NCBI GenBank assembly: GCA_030248065.1
Contig: JASAMV010004795.1
Location: 25,795-89,794 of the forward strand
Direction of reading: 5' to 3'
DNA: 64,000 bases
Source: Rhynchonema sp. JSB1_4
Lineage: Eukaryota; Nematoda; Chromadorea; Monhysterida; Xyalidae
Shown: one piece after another, positions 1 through 29,942 of the stretch
Layout: each line of letters begins with the position of its first letter
How positions within the stretch are numbered: position 1 is the first letter of the stretch
The notes under the pieces: generated by a model
Told to the model about the DNA's origin: nothing
The model's input: only the letters and a program-made list of their open reading frames with translations
The model's database searches: none
Translations under genes and position numbers: made by a program

Positions 1-909
1 AGTGCGTAAAAGAAGACAGTGTTAATTCTGTCAAATTTACTGTTCAATGTGTCCAGAGGCTTTCATATATGTACAAAAACAGTTCCGGCTGTCCAGTGAT
101 GTCACAAACCTCTCCATTTATGAGATCGGCACCAACAACTTTCTTTCCGTGGGTAAGGGTCCACATACCATGGTTAGCACAGCTGCAAGAATGATACATA
201 ATAAGGCTCAAGCTCGGTGCTGCACGTCAAAGCCTCAAAAAGTCAGGCTCAGACTTCAGTGTTTTAGGGACAAATGAGCAGCCCTAAAAAGATTTAATGC
301 TGGCCGACCTTTCAATCTCTTGTTCCGATGGTCTGCTTGGCTGATCTTCATTTCTGGACGAGCACTTGGGATCGCTGGGTTGGTGGAAAGCTGAAGGTTA
401 TGTTGGCGGGCATTTGCGTCAGGTCGTAACTCATCACGCATGCCCTCGGTTGATGGTATGACGTCATCGGGTCCCAGCAACAAAACGGACGGTGATGTTC
501 GCCTTCAGTAATCCCGATCCGCATGGGCAAACATTCTCATATGTGCCAAGAATAATGCAGATTTACGTTAGGTTTCCGGTCTTTTCAGGCTTTCAGATCC
601 GATCACTGGCGTAAGCCCTACACGACGTAGGCCACCCTGCTAATGAGGGAAATCGATTATATTCTCAACCTTAACAGATAAGTAGGTACTTTTATGACCA
701 CATCACGACACTTTTGACCTTTCGACCCCCGGACGTGATATTCACAAAAACTTCACCTGGATGTGGCATTAGAGCTAGAAAACAGTGCGAAGGTACCCTA
801 TCATATTTGATACGTTTTGCAAGTATGCTGGATTTTTTGTTTTGGGCTGGACAAGATCAGAGCAAATTCATTTAGCGCATCCGGAGGCTGAAAGTGGAAA
901 ATTTTCCAC
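1..909. other. no gene recognised (left edge)
   Basis: I see no exon with a recognisable domain here. The stretch lies downstream of the 3' end of the minus-strand protease gene and probably holds its 3' UTR and intergenic DNA. The open frames are short and look random. Confidence 0.5.
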
Positions 910-3900
910 TTAAAGCAGCCGAGAACTCCCGATTCGGGGAGGGGGTTGAAGTGGAAATTCCGGCGCGAACATTATTAGAGTGAGAGTGTTTGACCAGCGG
1001 CAGATTCGGGGGTCAAATACTAAAGCCCTCATTAATCCCTCGCAACTCATACCACTCATGTTAATATTGTCCTGTATGAAGTCGCAGTAATGCCTGACAT
1101 TGGTGGCCACCCATGGTTTCCTGTCGCAATACGCGTAGTCGCCCGTCTCGTCTGACCAACTGATCAGACCCACCAGTTTCTGATGTTCGATTTCTTCGCT
1201 CACACACGTCACACCTGCGCCCTCGTCGCCCTTGAAACATCAGGGTACAACAGCCTCTACACTGGTCAAAATTAGTGGATGGTCCAAGTCTATCACCAGA
1301 TGCGTCCGAGAAGCTTGTGAAAACGTGCAAAGTCCGCGTGCCTAGCGTTTGCGTGCACGAGAGGCTGATGATGCACACGGGATGACTAAAAACGTGTCTC
1401 GTGTACATGAAGACGAAGCCTTAGTTTGTGAACTTATTTTTCATCGTATTTAGCAAGCGGGGTTCAAGTGGACAGCAGCTTTGACCAGCGCGAAGTTTCT
1501 TCTCCAATTATACAAGATGAACAAACTTTGCGCTGATCAAAAGTCATGCTCCGCTACAACAGCTCATGCATACACTTGTAATTTAAAAAGTTAGTCAGAC
1601 CACACCTTGCAAGCATTCTGTTCCGAGTCATACGGATCGAAGTATCCAGTGCAGAAGGTGGTCTGCGGATCGAAATTCTGGAACAAATTGCCGCACAGTT
1701 TCGCGCTCATCAACTTCAGCTTACGAACGGCGTTCAGTTTTCTGCTCGTGTCGCCATCTGAAGATGCGAAATTCATTGATTAGAATTATATTTTCATCAA
1801 AGCTAAACAATTCAAAAGGGGCCTCGAAACGGCTCACAAGTGAGACGGGAGAACAATTTGTACATACAGGCAAACTTCGCCAACACGAGCCCGATTTCGG
1901 AGGTGGTGTGCTTGCAAAACGCAAAGAAAGAGAAAATCATCATGCCCTCCCGTTGTATTCTACAACGTGTAACATTTCCCAAATCAGCAGCCATGCATGA
2001 ATGTTTCACTGATTTGCCACCTCCGGAATCGGGCTCGTGTTGGCGTAGTGTTACTATACATAGTTTGATTGGCCAACTGTTTTTTTAAAATAACACGTTG
2101 CAAGCCTGACGTTGAACAAAGCCAACCGTTTAATTGCGAGGTTGGAGACCAAACTGCTGTTCACTACATATGAGGAAGAGATATTCACTCATGGAGCTTT
2201 ATTTCAGAGAGGGACGACTGCATTGATATGTCAACCACACGAACAGGGCCGGCTGTAAAGGCAAACTGCGCCAGCCAACACGAGCCCGATTTCGGAGGTG
2301 TTGTGCTCACAAAACGAACAGAAAGAGAAAATCATCACGCGCCCCGTTGTATTCAACGTGTAGCATTTCCCAAATCAGCAGCCACGTATACTCTGACAAT
2401 TCTTTTGGGAGAAACTTTTCAACCGCGTTGCCTGATCCGTAAAGCGCATGGATACGTGCACTGGCTATAGCGGTCACGTGACTTCTGTAGCCAGTGCACG
2501 CATAACGCGCTTTACGGATCAGGCAACGCGTTTGAAAAGTTTTTCCCAAAAGAATTGTCAGAGAATACATATGAATGTTTCACTGATCTGCCACCTCCGA
2601 ATTCGGGCTCGTGTTGTCGCAATGTCACTTTACCTCTATTCTTGCCCCACGCGGCCATCATGCATTGCACTTTCGGTGCGTATTCATCACTTTCGACCTC
2701 TGTGGTCGGCAGGCACACCGGTTTGACTTGTGTGTGTTGTCGCAGGTCAATGGGACAGGCCAATTCCAATATCGCTATGTCGTGCTGGTACGCGTGTTTG
2801 GTGTTGTCCGGCCGGTCGAAGGCTGGATGTCGCACAACCTGAGTGCAGGGGGTAAGATGTGTGCAGCCAGATTCTTTAGGTGTGTTATGCGGTACCATAT
2901 GACATGCGGACTGAATCCAGCTACTGTTTGCATATTGAGCCTGAGGATAGCCTTAAATTTTGGCTCAGGCTTAACGCCACAGACCAGCCCACTTGTAAAC
3001 CCAGCAAGTGTTAGCTCAATGGCTAAACACTACTGTGCGCCAGCTCATCTGCAGTACATGGTCAAAAGCCCAATGCCTATAACGATATACTATAGATATG
3101 TTTTCAAATAGTGGCGTCGGTTTTGCCTGAAAAAATCCACTCACATCAGACGTGTCCTCACCTAAACATATGAGGGGGGCGCAATGAGGAGAGCTCCGGT
3201 GGCACCAACCTTCTTGACAGCGCTGATATGCACAGCGCTAGGATGCGAGACTTCGTTAGGCAGAATACGTACGGACAAATGCTCGCTCTGCACCATTGAT
3301 TTGGACGTGGATTTACTGGACAAATTTAAAATAAAAATTTTAACGATTTTTTTGCAAAAAATTTAAAAATATGCTAACGGATCGATGAGTAGCGCGCTGG
3401 CAGTGGTTAATACATGCCGGTCACTGATCAGTGAACCGATGCGCGTTTGTATCTGTTGACCTTGGCCTGGAAGAAAAAGTTCTGATTTCATTTCAATTAC
3501 ATATGACATTTTTTGATTCAACAAAACATCCATGTCTAACCGGAGGTGACGTTAATGTGAACGGTCCACGGGAATTGCTCCGGTTCGGTGGGCTCGCCGT
3601 TCCAAGCCCGTTTATGCCGGCCGAATCTGCCCCCAACTGACCACGGATGTCGTTGCGGTACCTCACCACAATCTGTAAAAAGTGCAGTGTGGATATGGGT
3701 TGGTGGTACTCTCTGAGATATTTTCAACGTTTTTTTGCAGAATTCTGTGAAATTTTACAGAAACGTTGTGTGATCACAATATTTTGTTGTGAAGTGACAA
3801 AAGCTGACCGATGCCTGGCACGTGATAGTTTTATTGAGAATTCCTCATTATTTTTAATTCTGTGGAAGAAATGCTCATGATTTAGAGACAGATATAACGT

Positions 3901-6475
3901 CCCAGAAACACAACTTTCTGTTCTTAAAAATTGCTTCGTTGTACCTTCAAATAGGCTCTGTAACTGTTCCGCAACACTGCACTTGGGTTGACAGTATCGC
4001 TTGTTGATATCGTATATGTCGTATTTGCTCAGGTATTCACTGTATCCAAACGTGACGCCTTTGTAGGGATCTAAAAAAATGATTGCGTATACTTCAAGTG
4101 TTGAATATACAATACAATATGAATGGCACTGGATATCATCGTATGTTCATGGACACGGTATATCAGGCACTCATTTGAAAAAAATTAATGCCGTATATTT
4201 GAAAATAAATGCAAATATTTTGCACGAGTATACCTTTTGCTTCGATGGTCTTCTCTCCAGCGGCATTGAACGCAAATTCATCATAGTGGGTAACTGATTT
4301 GAAATCGTACTCGTGTTCACAGACCAACGCGTTCGAATTGATTGCGAAACTGCCCCGCTCGTTTACGTTGATGTTTTGCCACAGGATGTTTATATATTTG
4401 TCGCTGAAACATCAGTGGGGTGCTATGTGTTACAATATGAAACACAAAACAAGTGGACTTGGCGGGTGGTGTGATCCAAATGTGAACATTGTGTTCAACC
4501 ATCAAGGAGGATCAACATTAGAAAACGATGTAATCATTGAAACATTGTGCTTTTGAACAACACAAAAACCACACCTCCTTCTGAGAGAGAATTTCCATCC
4601 ACTCACCGCACCCTCCTGTTGTGTTCATGCATGAATCCCAAGGCATGTTGTATTTCGTGCACGACCTTCATCGGTTCATTATGGTCACCGCCGCCAAAAC
4701 AAGCGTCGTTGAGGTAGATCTTCTGCACGCCGCCCTGTCTACCCAGTGCACTGCTGCACACGTTGTTCTTTTCGAATTCGATCAGTGCTGGCGGCCTGCA
4801 GCTAGGCTGAACCGGTTTACATAGTTTAGTCTACCCTCTTTGCACTTTTCGGTTTTGCACATGAAAAAGGGTCCATTTTCGGTCACCACTAATGAAGAGT
4901 ATTCACTGCGTAGAGTCACAATTAGGAGATTAGGTACATGGAGAACTAAAATATCACCTAAAATATTCATTATGTTTATGTTCCCTTATGTGTTGAGGGT
5001 CACAACAAAAAAGATCAATATGAGTTGTGCAGCATGTTTTTGGTTGCCCGTTTCGACCTGCTCTCGCAGACGGGCGGTGGACCAAGTCATCGTCAGTATG
5101 AATGCACCAGATGACACCAAAAACAACAACACGGGCTGGTTTTATGTTCAAGTGCACTGTAGTGAGGAATACAAGACGTGACGACTTACGGTCGGTCGGC
5201 ATTCAGAGCGCTGACAAACTTGATACAGGTGGCTGGCTTGCCACTGTCATCACGCGACTTGGTGTAGTCGGCCATGGCAAGTATGATTTGACGAAGTTGC
5301 AGGCTTGTGAAGTCACCTTTTTTTATCTGTGCGGAAAATAATGTACAGTTTAGTCTTCCTGAGATCAGGATGACCTGTAAGGGGTTGGGAAACCATCTTA
5401 AAGTTATAAGCCATCTGTAAGGGCGAACTTAGGTTAAATCCGGAATCCGGAAATAATTTGCATGCAAAAATACAAAACATTTCAGGGCTCCGGAAATATT
5501 TCCGGAAAACGCAAAACTTTACATGCAAAAATATTGCGTTTTCCGGAAATATTTCCGGATTCCGGTTTCCGGATTCAACCTAAGCCCGCGCTAATGTGTG
5601 CCACCATTTTATACTGTGTGCCACCATTTTAACAGAAATTTGTGATTCTAAATTGTTAAAAAACGACGCAACCTTCCCAGAGAGGGGGCGTTGTTGTGAG
5701 ATCCGCGTTGCCTGTTACTGTGGTGCGGGGATCAGGACATTATGAACAAACACAAATGAAAAAAATTTATTATATACTCAAGATTAAGCAAGTTAAGAAA
5801 TAATCAGCTTAAAATAATGATGGAAACCAAATCTTTTCACCCACCCTGTATGGTATGGGCACTCTTCGTCCAGTCTCATCCGGTGGCCAGTACTTGGATG
5901 CATCCGCAATGGCGTCAGCAAAAACACCGCCTAGATCTTTAGCTGTATATTAACATAGGATGAATCAAAAGTTGTTTTCTTTTCATTTTATTTATCTTGT
6001 AAGCCTTTGTTCATGTTTCAAGACCATCAGTGCAAAAGTGGGTCACCTCTCGGTTTCGGTACGCTAGGATTGTGCATAGTGTCGCATTGTATGTCGCCCT
6101 CACACAGACTGGGCACGTGCACGTGTGGAGGGTGCGGCTTGGCTCGAAACGCAGTTGCCCCCTGAAATTAAAGGAAACTAACGATCAATTGCAAGTAGAA
6201 AAATATCAGAAATGGAATAAAAACAGGGTATAAGAACTGTACAGCAAGGCTGCGCATTTTTTCCGAAGAGTTTTTCAATTTTTTGATTGTCAATGTGAAC
6301 ACTGGAAACCATGCCTTAGCATGGGGAAACTGTTTAAAAAATAGTGACAATAATTTACCGCGTCCATCGGCGGTGCACGTTGTTTCTGGGACTCGAACTG
6401 AAGTTTGTGATACTCGAAGTTGCGCGCAACGTCATCGATTTCTGCCTCCGTAAAGCCGATGTATTCTTGCTTGGC
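910..6475 (-). CDS. astacin metalloprotease fused to an inactive trypsin-like domain
   Basis: Thirteen minus-strand exons, 5' to 3': 6475-6359, 6161-6047, 5942-5845, 5326-5190, 4801-4607, 4403-4234, 4070-3945, 3672-3541, 3466-3379, 3315-3210, 2838-2634, 1757-1606, 1230-910. They give 653 codons plus a stop, with every junction in phase. The N-terminus (signal peptide and start) lies upstream and was not found. Exons 1-2 look like an astacin propeptide. Exons 3-7 are the astacin domain: zinc site HEIQHALGFMHEH near residue 204, but SVTHY where the Met-turn normally reads SxMHY. Exon 8 begins CGEVPQR and leads into RAWNGEPTEPEQFPW, the trypsin activation region. Exons 9-13 complete a trypsin fold. 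DIAILEL keeps Asp102, but the His57 region reads LTTASA and the Ser195 region reads CKGDEGAG, so this half should be inactive. By family it should be a secreted zinc endopeptidase with a pseudo-protease tail. Two adjacent genes are the alternative, but no stop or start separates the halves. Confidence 0.85.
1478..1550. repeat. short foldback with GACCAGCG/CGCTGATC arms
   Basis: The arms TTTGACCAGCGCGAAGTTT and AAACTTTGCGCTGATCAAA are near-perfect inverted copies separated by about 30 bp. The same arm sequence forms the core of the larger foldback at 13692-13925. It lies in the last intron of the astacin/trypsin gene. Confidence 0.6.
1866..2063. mobile_element. MITE family 1, intact copy
   Basis: A palindromic-ended element of about 200 bp. 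Its arms read GCCAACACGAGCCCGATT, followed by CGGAGGTGG. Related copies lie at 2262-2632, 13926-14113, 31318-31372, 44630-44818 and 44831-45021. It carries ATGTTTCA (2001-2008). It sits in an intron of the astacin/trypsin gene and has no coding capacity. Confidence 0.8.
2262..2632. mobile_element. MITE family 1 copy interrupted by a hairpin element
   Basis: The left part (2262-2387) and right part (2567-2632) together match the copy at 1866-2063. A separate hairpin element at about 2388-2566 interrupts them. The right end touches the exon that ends at 2634, and the MITE terminus reads GTAAAG on the minus strand, exactly at the 5' splice site of this intron. Confidence 0.75.
2388..2566. mobile_element. 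hairpin element, family 2 (GCGTTGCCTGATCCGTAAAG)
   Basis: A near-perfect inverted repeat. It begins CTCTGACAATTCTTTTGGGA, ends with the reverse complement, and carries GCGTTGCCTGATCCGTAAAG in each arm. Other copies are at 47205-47373 and 52287-52498. It is inserted inside a family 1 MITE, so it moved more recently than that element. Confidence 0.75.
5062..5150. repeat. dispersed GTGCACCAG-type short repeat
   Basis: Contains a diverged copy of a roughly 40 bp sequence, GACGGGCGGTGCACCAGGTC followed by ATCGTCAGTGCGAATGCAC. It is followed by an ACGGGCTGGTTTTATG stretch shared with 63040-63065. Better copies lie at 29709-29754, 31496-31546, 34629-34679 and 62990-63035. It lies in the fourth intron of the astacin gene. 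Confidence 0.55.
5421..5591. mobile_element. Harbinger-like MITE (171 bp, TAA target-site duplication)
   Basis: Starts GGGCGAACTTAGGTT and ends AACCTAAGCCCGCGC, with imperfect terminal inverted repeats. Direct TAA repeats flank it (5418-5420 and 5592-5594). The interior is a dense palindrome of TCCGGAAATATTTCCGGA type. The TWA duplication and GGG-initial ends fit the PIF/Harbinger superfamily; the assignment is inferred. Relatives are at 36708-39525 and 39529-39690. Confidence 0.7.
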
Positions 6476-7989
6476 CTGAAGGTAAGGTTGAATCGTAGCC
6501 AAACACATTGTTGGGCTGGGCTATTGAGAGGCTGTACGTTATTGTACAGCCACTAACATGGCCCGAAAACAGCACAGACAAAGCTTCGAATTTTACAACT
6601 TACATTCGTTTTCGGTGGCAGGAAGCCAAGCAAATAATAATAGCAAATAATAATCTTGGTCGTTATGATCATGATGCCTGAATAATTACTGTGCACAGGG
6701 AAAGTGCGGGAACGTAATGAAGGTTCTGAAAGATCGAAATGAATAAAGTACTCATCTAGATATTCTGGTCAAAAGTGGTTTTAAGTTGGCAATTTCGTGC
6801 TTCCGATACCATTAGGTGCAATATACCAACTCAACTATCCAACATGAAATAAACCTTCAACACAAACGGCACTTTCTTGAATTATGCACAAGTGGAATTA
6901 TATGACAAGCACAAGAATTATATGATGGAGTTTGGAGTTTTCCACGTGTGCGTCTCATTGCACCAATGCGGTTTACTAACAGAAACAGCAAATTAAGGTG
7001 CACAGTTCATTTTCTGTTACAAAAAATGCCAGCGTACATACTTCTGTCTTAACAAACATATTGACAAGTAATTTTTATGTGCGAATAATTTGCGTGCAAT
7101 ATATTGTGTCTCCGCCACCTACGCGAAGGTATAGGAATAAAATGGGTTGACAACTTCTCTTTTCACCACCGTAAGATGTGTTAATCGCAGGTCAAGCGTT
7201 CCAGAAAACTGTAATTACAAGACCAGACAACAACACAACCAAACAAAAATAATAAGGGAGCTGACCATTTTTTACATCATCAGCGGCGGCGGGCACACAC
7301 GAAAAACTGCTGAAAGAAAGCGGCAATTTGTCGTGCTTGGGAGAAGACCGGTTTCAGATTTGAAAAAGATGCGCCGGATTACACAGAATCCAGTTGGAAC
7401 TTAGTCCTGGATCACGGTGTAGGCTCAGGCTCACGCATGCGCAGATATTTAGGCTTGAGTATTGTCTTTGGCTGAATACATGCGAAGCAGCACACCGTAT
7501 TATACATGATCAGTCTTCCTGGGAAACAGTCCTGTCCTGTGGAAGGCCACGCGGACTATGTTTAATCCGCTTTATTTTCAGACATGAAATCAGTCCCACC
7601 AGAGCCCTACACCGAACGAACTAGTGTGATGATAATCGGTCTTCCCGATCCCGATACACGGCACGGCACGACACAAAGTTCATCACAATATTGAATTTAT
7701 CTGAAACAGTCGGTTCAATTCAAAAGCAATCAAAAAGATTCGGTTTTTTTTGCGATGCACAGGTAAATTTTTTCAAAATCGATTTTCGTTCTTTCCCCCT
7801 TTTTGGTAGGTAAGTTGCATCATGCTTTTCTGAACGTTCCATTCAAATCTTGTGCTTATTTGGTTCAGATTCGTCACACATCGACTTGTGAAATTTGAAT
7901 GGATTGAAAAATTAGGACAGATTTTGATTTAATAATTTTTTTGACCGATCGAATCGAACGAACAGGACCGGTCGGTCTCCGATCGATCA
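6476..7989. other. intergenic region between divergent genes
   Basis: Lies between the first recognised exon of the minus-strand astacin gene and the start codon of the plus-strand poly(A) polymerase gene. It should hold the missing astacin 5' exon(s) and both promoters. I could not pick out a signal-peptide exon or a convincing core promoter. Confidence 0.45.
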
Positions 7990-28188
<20,199 letters not shown>

Positions 28189-29503
28189 AACATCTGCTTG
28201 TTGTTTATGTTCGTATGCAGGTATCCGTGTCTGTCTAGCACAGGGTTCCTGATAATGGATTTTTCGTTATGATATGTGCGTATCTGCCTACTTGACGGCC
28301 CTTCTTGACCTACCACCCTGTTGTGTTGTTGTCGTTTGATTTTTGTAAAAAAAAATTTTGATCTTGCCCGATATGAAGTGAGGTAACTGACTTTTGTCCG
28401 GTTTTCCTAACGGGTTGTATGCCTGTGCTGTGCGTGAAACGTCAGCGCATTTTGATAAGTGATTCACATTGTACTCTTGCCATATTTTACTGCTAGGCTG
28501 ATGTTTCACGCTAGATGGGTGACATCTGATGAGAAAATGCACTTTGGCAGTTTTCGATTTTGTTCCCGGTCCGCGAATTTATCATTCATATTGATGTGTT
28601 GGGAAACTCTGCACGACAACCGATAACTAAAGAGAAGGTATTCAATACCAGAATCCATTGTGAAACTTTATTCTGAATTTTCGCAATGGCCTGTATTTTA
28701 ATAGCGTTCAATTTGCGAACTTTATTGATTGAGCTCAAATTTTCATTGTTTTTTATAATATATTTTGTGGGTATTGTCGAACTGTGTGTTTCTTTTGAGA
28801 AAATTCAAACCGAAAATCTATAAAAATACGGTTATTATGTGACTTTTCTGTGAGTTTTGCGTTCTATTACACAAATGTCTCGGTTGTCCGTTTGTGGTTC
28901 GCAGTTAAAATTTTTGCATTCTCTTGAACAAAATGTGATTCATTTCAGTTTTTATTTTTAAGCAGTAGTACCAGAACGGTGTGTTTTGTAAGTCAGTGTC
29001 GGCAACTATTTGTCAGCTGTATTTTTTATGTTTCGTGCATGTTTTAGTCGTGTTTTCGCTGTTGAGTTGGTATTGATATCACCATGCAGTTTTATTCGTT
29101 GGTGTTTTTGCAGCAACTTTGCTGTGTTATTCCTTTTCACATTTTGCAGTTGAACCCAGTTTGATATGTGGTATGCGAACCGTGTGTGTGTGTATAATCA
29201 CGTCGATATGCATTTCGCGAATCAGTTTATCTGTAACGGTGTTTTTACAATAATGGAAACGAATTAATTAATTACTACTTCGCTGAACTTTTTTTGGAGA
29301 TAAACGCACGCTTCTATCATGTTGATAAAAGGTTTTCAGAAAAGCGCCTGTGGTTCAATTCAGTTACATGGGCGTGTGGAACAATGGTGGTAACAACTCA
29401 ATACCAGGACGGTTCTGAAAAAAAGCTGTCTTTTTTTACCAACAACGTAAAATGTATCAATTTTGGTCACCAAATTTGATCCCATGCAGGGCTCGTGATC
29501 AAA
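28189..29503. other. 3' flank of the poly(A) polymerase gene, no gene seen
   Basis: AT-rich sequence that presumably holds the 3' UTR. I found no clear AATAAA close to the stop codon, and no exon-like reading frame until 29504. TGAAACAT-type octamers occur at 28185-28192 (overlapping the stop codon) and 28501-28508. Confidence 0.5.
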
Positions 29504-29662
29504 ATGGATCCGGATTCGGTGTTTCTGACGTTGTGCGCCAATTGCGAGCACGTTAGTGATCAAGTGAAATTCTATGCCGAATGTGAATTCTGCAATGGGT
29601 TGTTCGCGAGGGAAATCATTGGCCTGCACGTCAAAGTCGGCCATGAATTCGAATTGAAGTCG
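29504..29662 (+). CDS. candidate exon with paired CxxC motifs
   Basis: A 53-codon open stretch from ATG (29504) to a possible GTTTTG donor. It encodes LCANCEHVSDQVKF and then YAECEFCNGLFAREI, two CxxC pairs 14 residues apart that look like a small zinc-binding unit. It lies just upstream of the zinc-finger gene on the same strand. I could not splice it in phase to the next exons, so it may be a separate or alternative 5' exon. Confidence 0.4.
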
Positions 29663-29708
29663 GTTTTGGGATTCGTTCTTGTTTTCATGTGGATTGTGCT
29701 GTTTTTCA

Positions 29709-29754
29709 CGGACGGGCGGTGCACCGGGGCGTCGTCAGTACGAATGCATCATGT
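29709..29754. repeat. dispersed GTGCACCAG-type short repeat
   Basis: Reads GACGGGCGGTGCACCGGGGC and then GTCGTCAGTACGAATGCATC, a copy of the roughly 40 bp dispersed unit described at 31496-31546. Confidence 0.6.
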
Positions 29755-29942
29755 CCCCTGCCTGCCGCGGGTTTTCATACGTGACCTCCACATCCGAAAA
29801 CGAGCTGTGTGTATGTATAATGCGCTCGTGAATCATGATTGCCTGTTCAACTCGTTATTAGTATGTTTTGGCCAAGACCACTTAGTTTTTGATCATGGAC
29901 TCCTGATCTTATCGTTTTGTTTCCAGCCGCCGCCTGTCTGCA

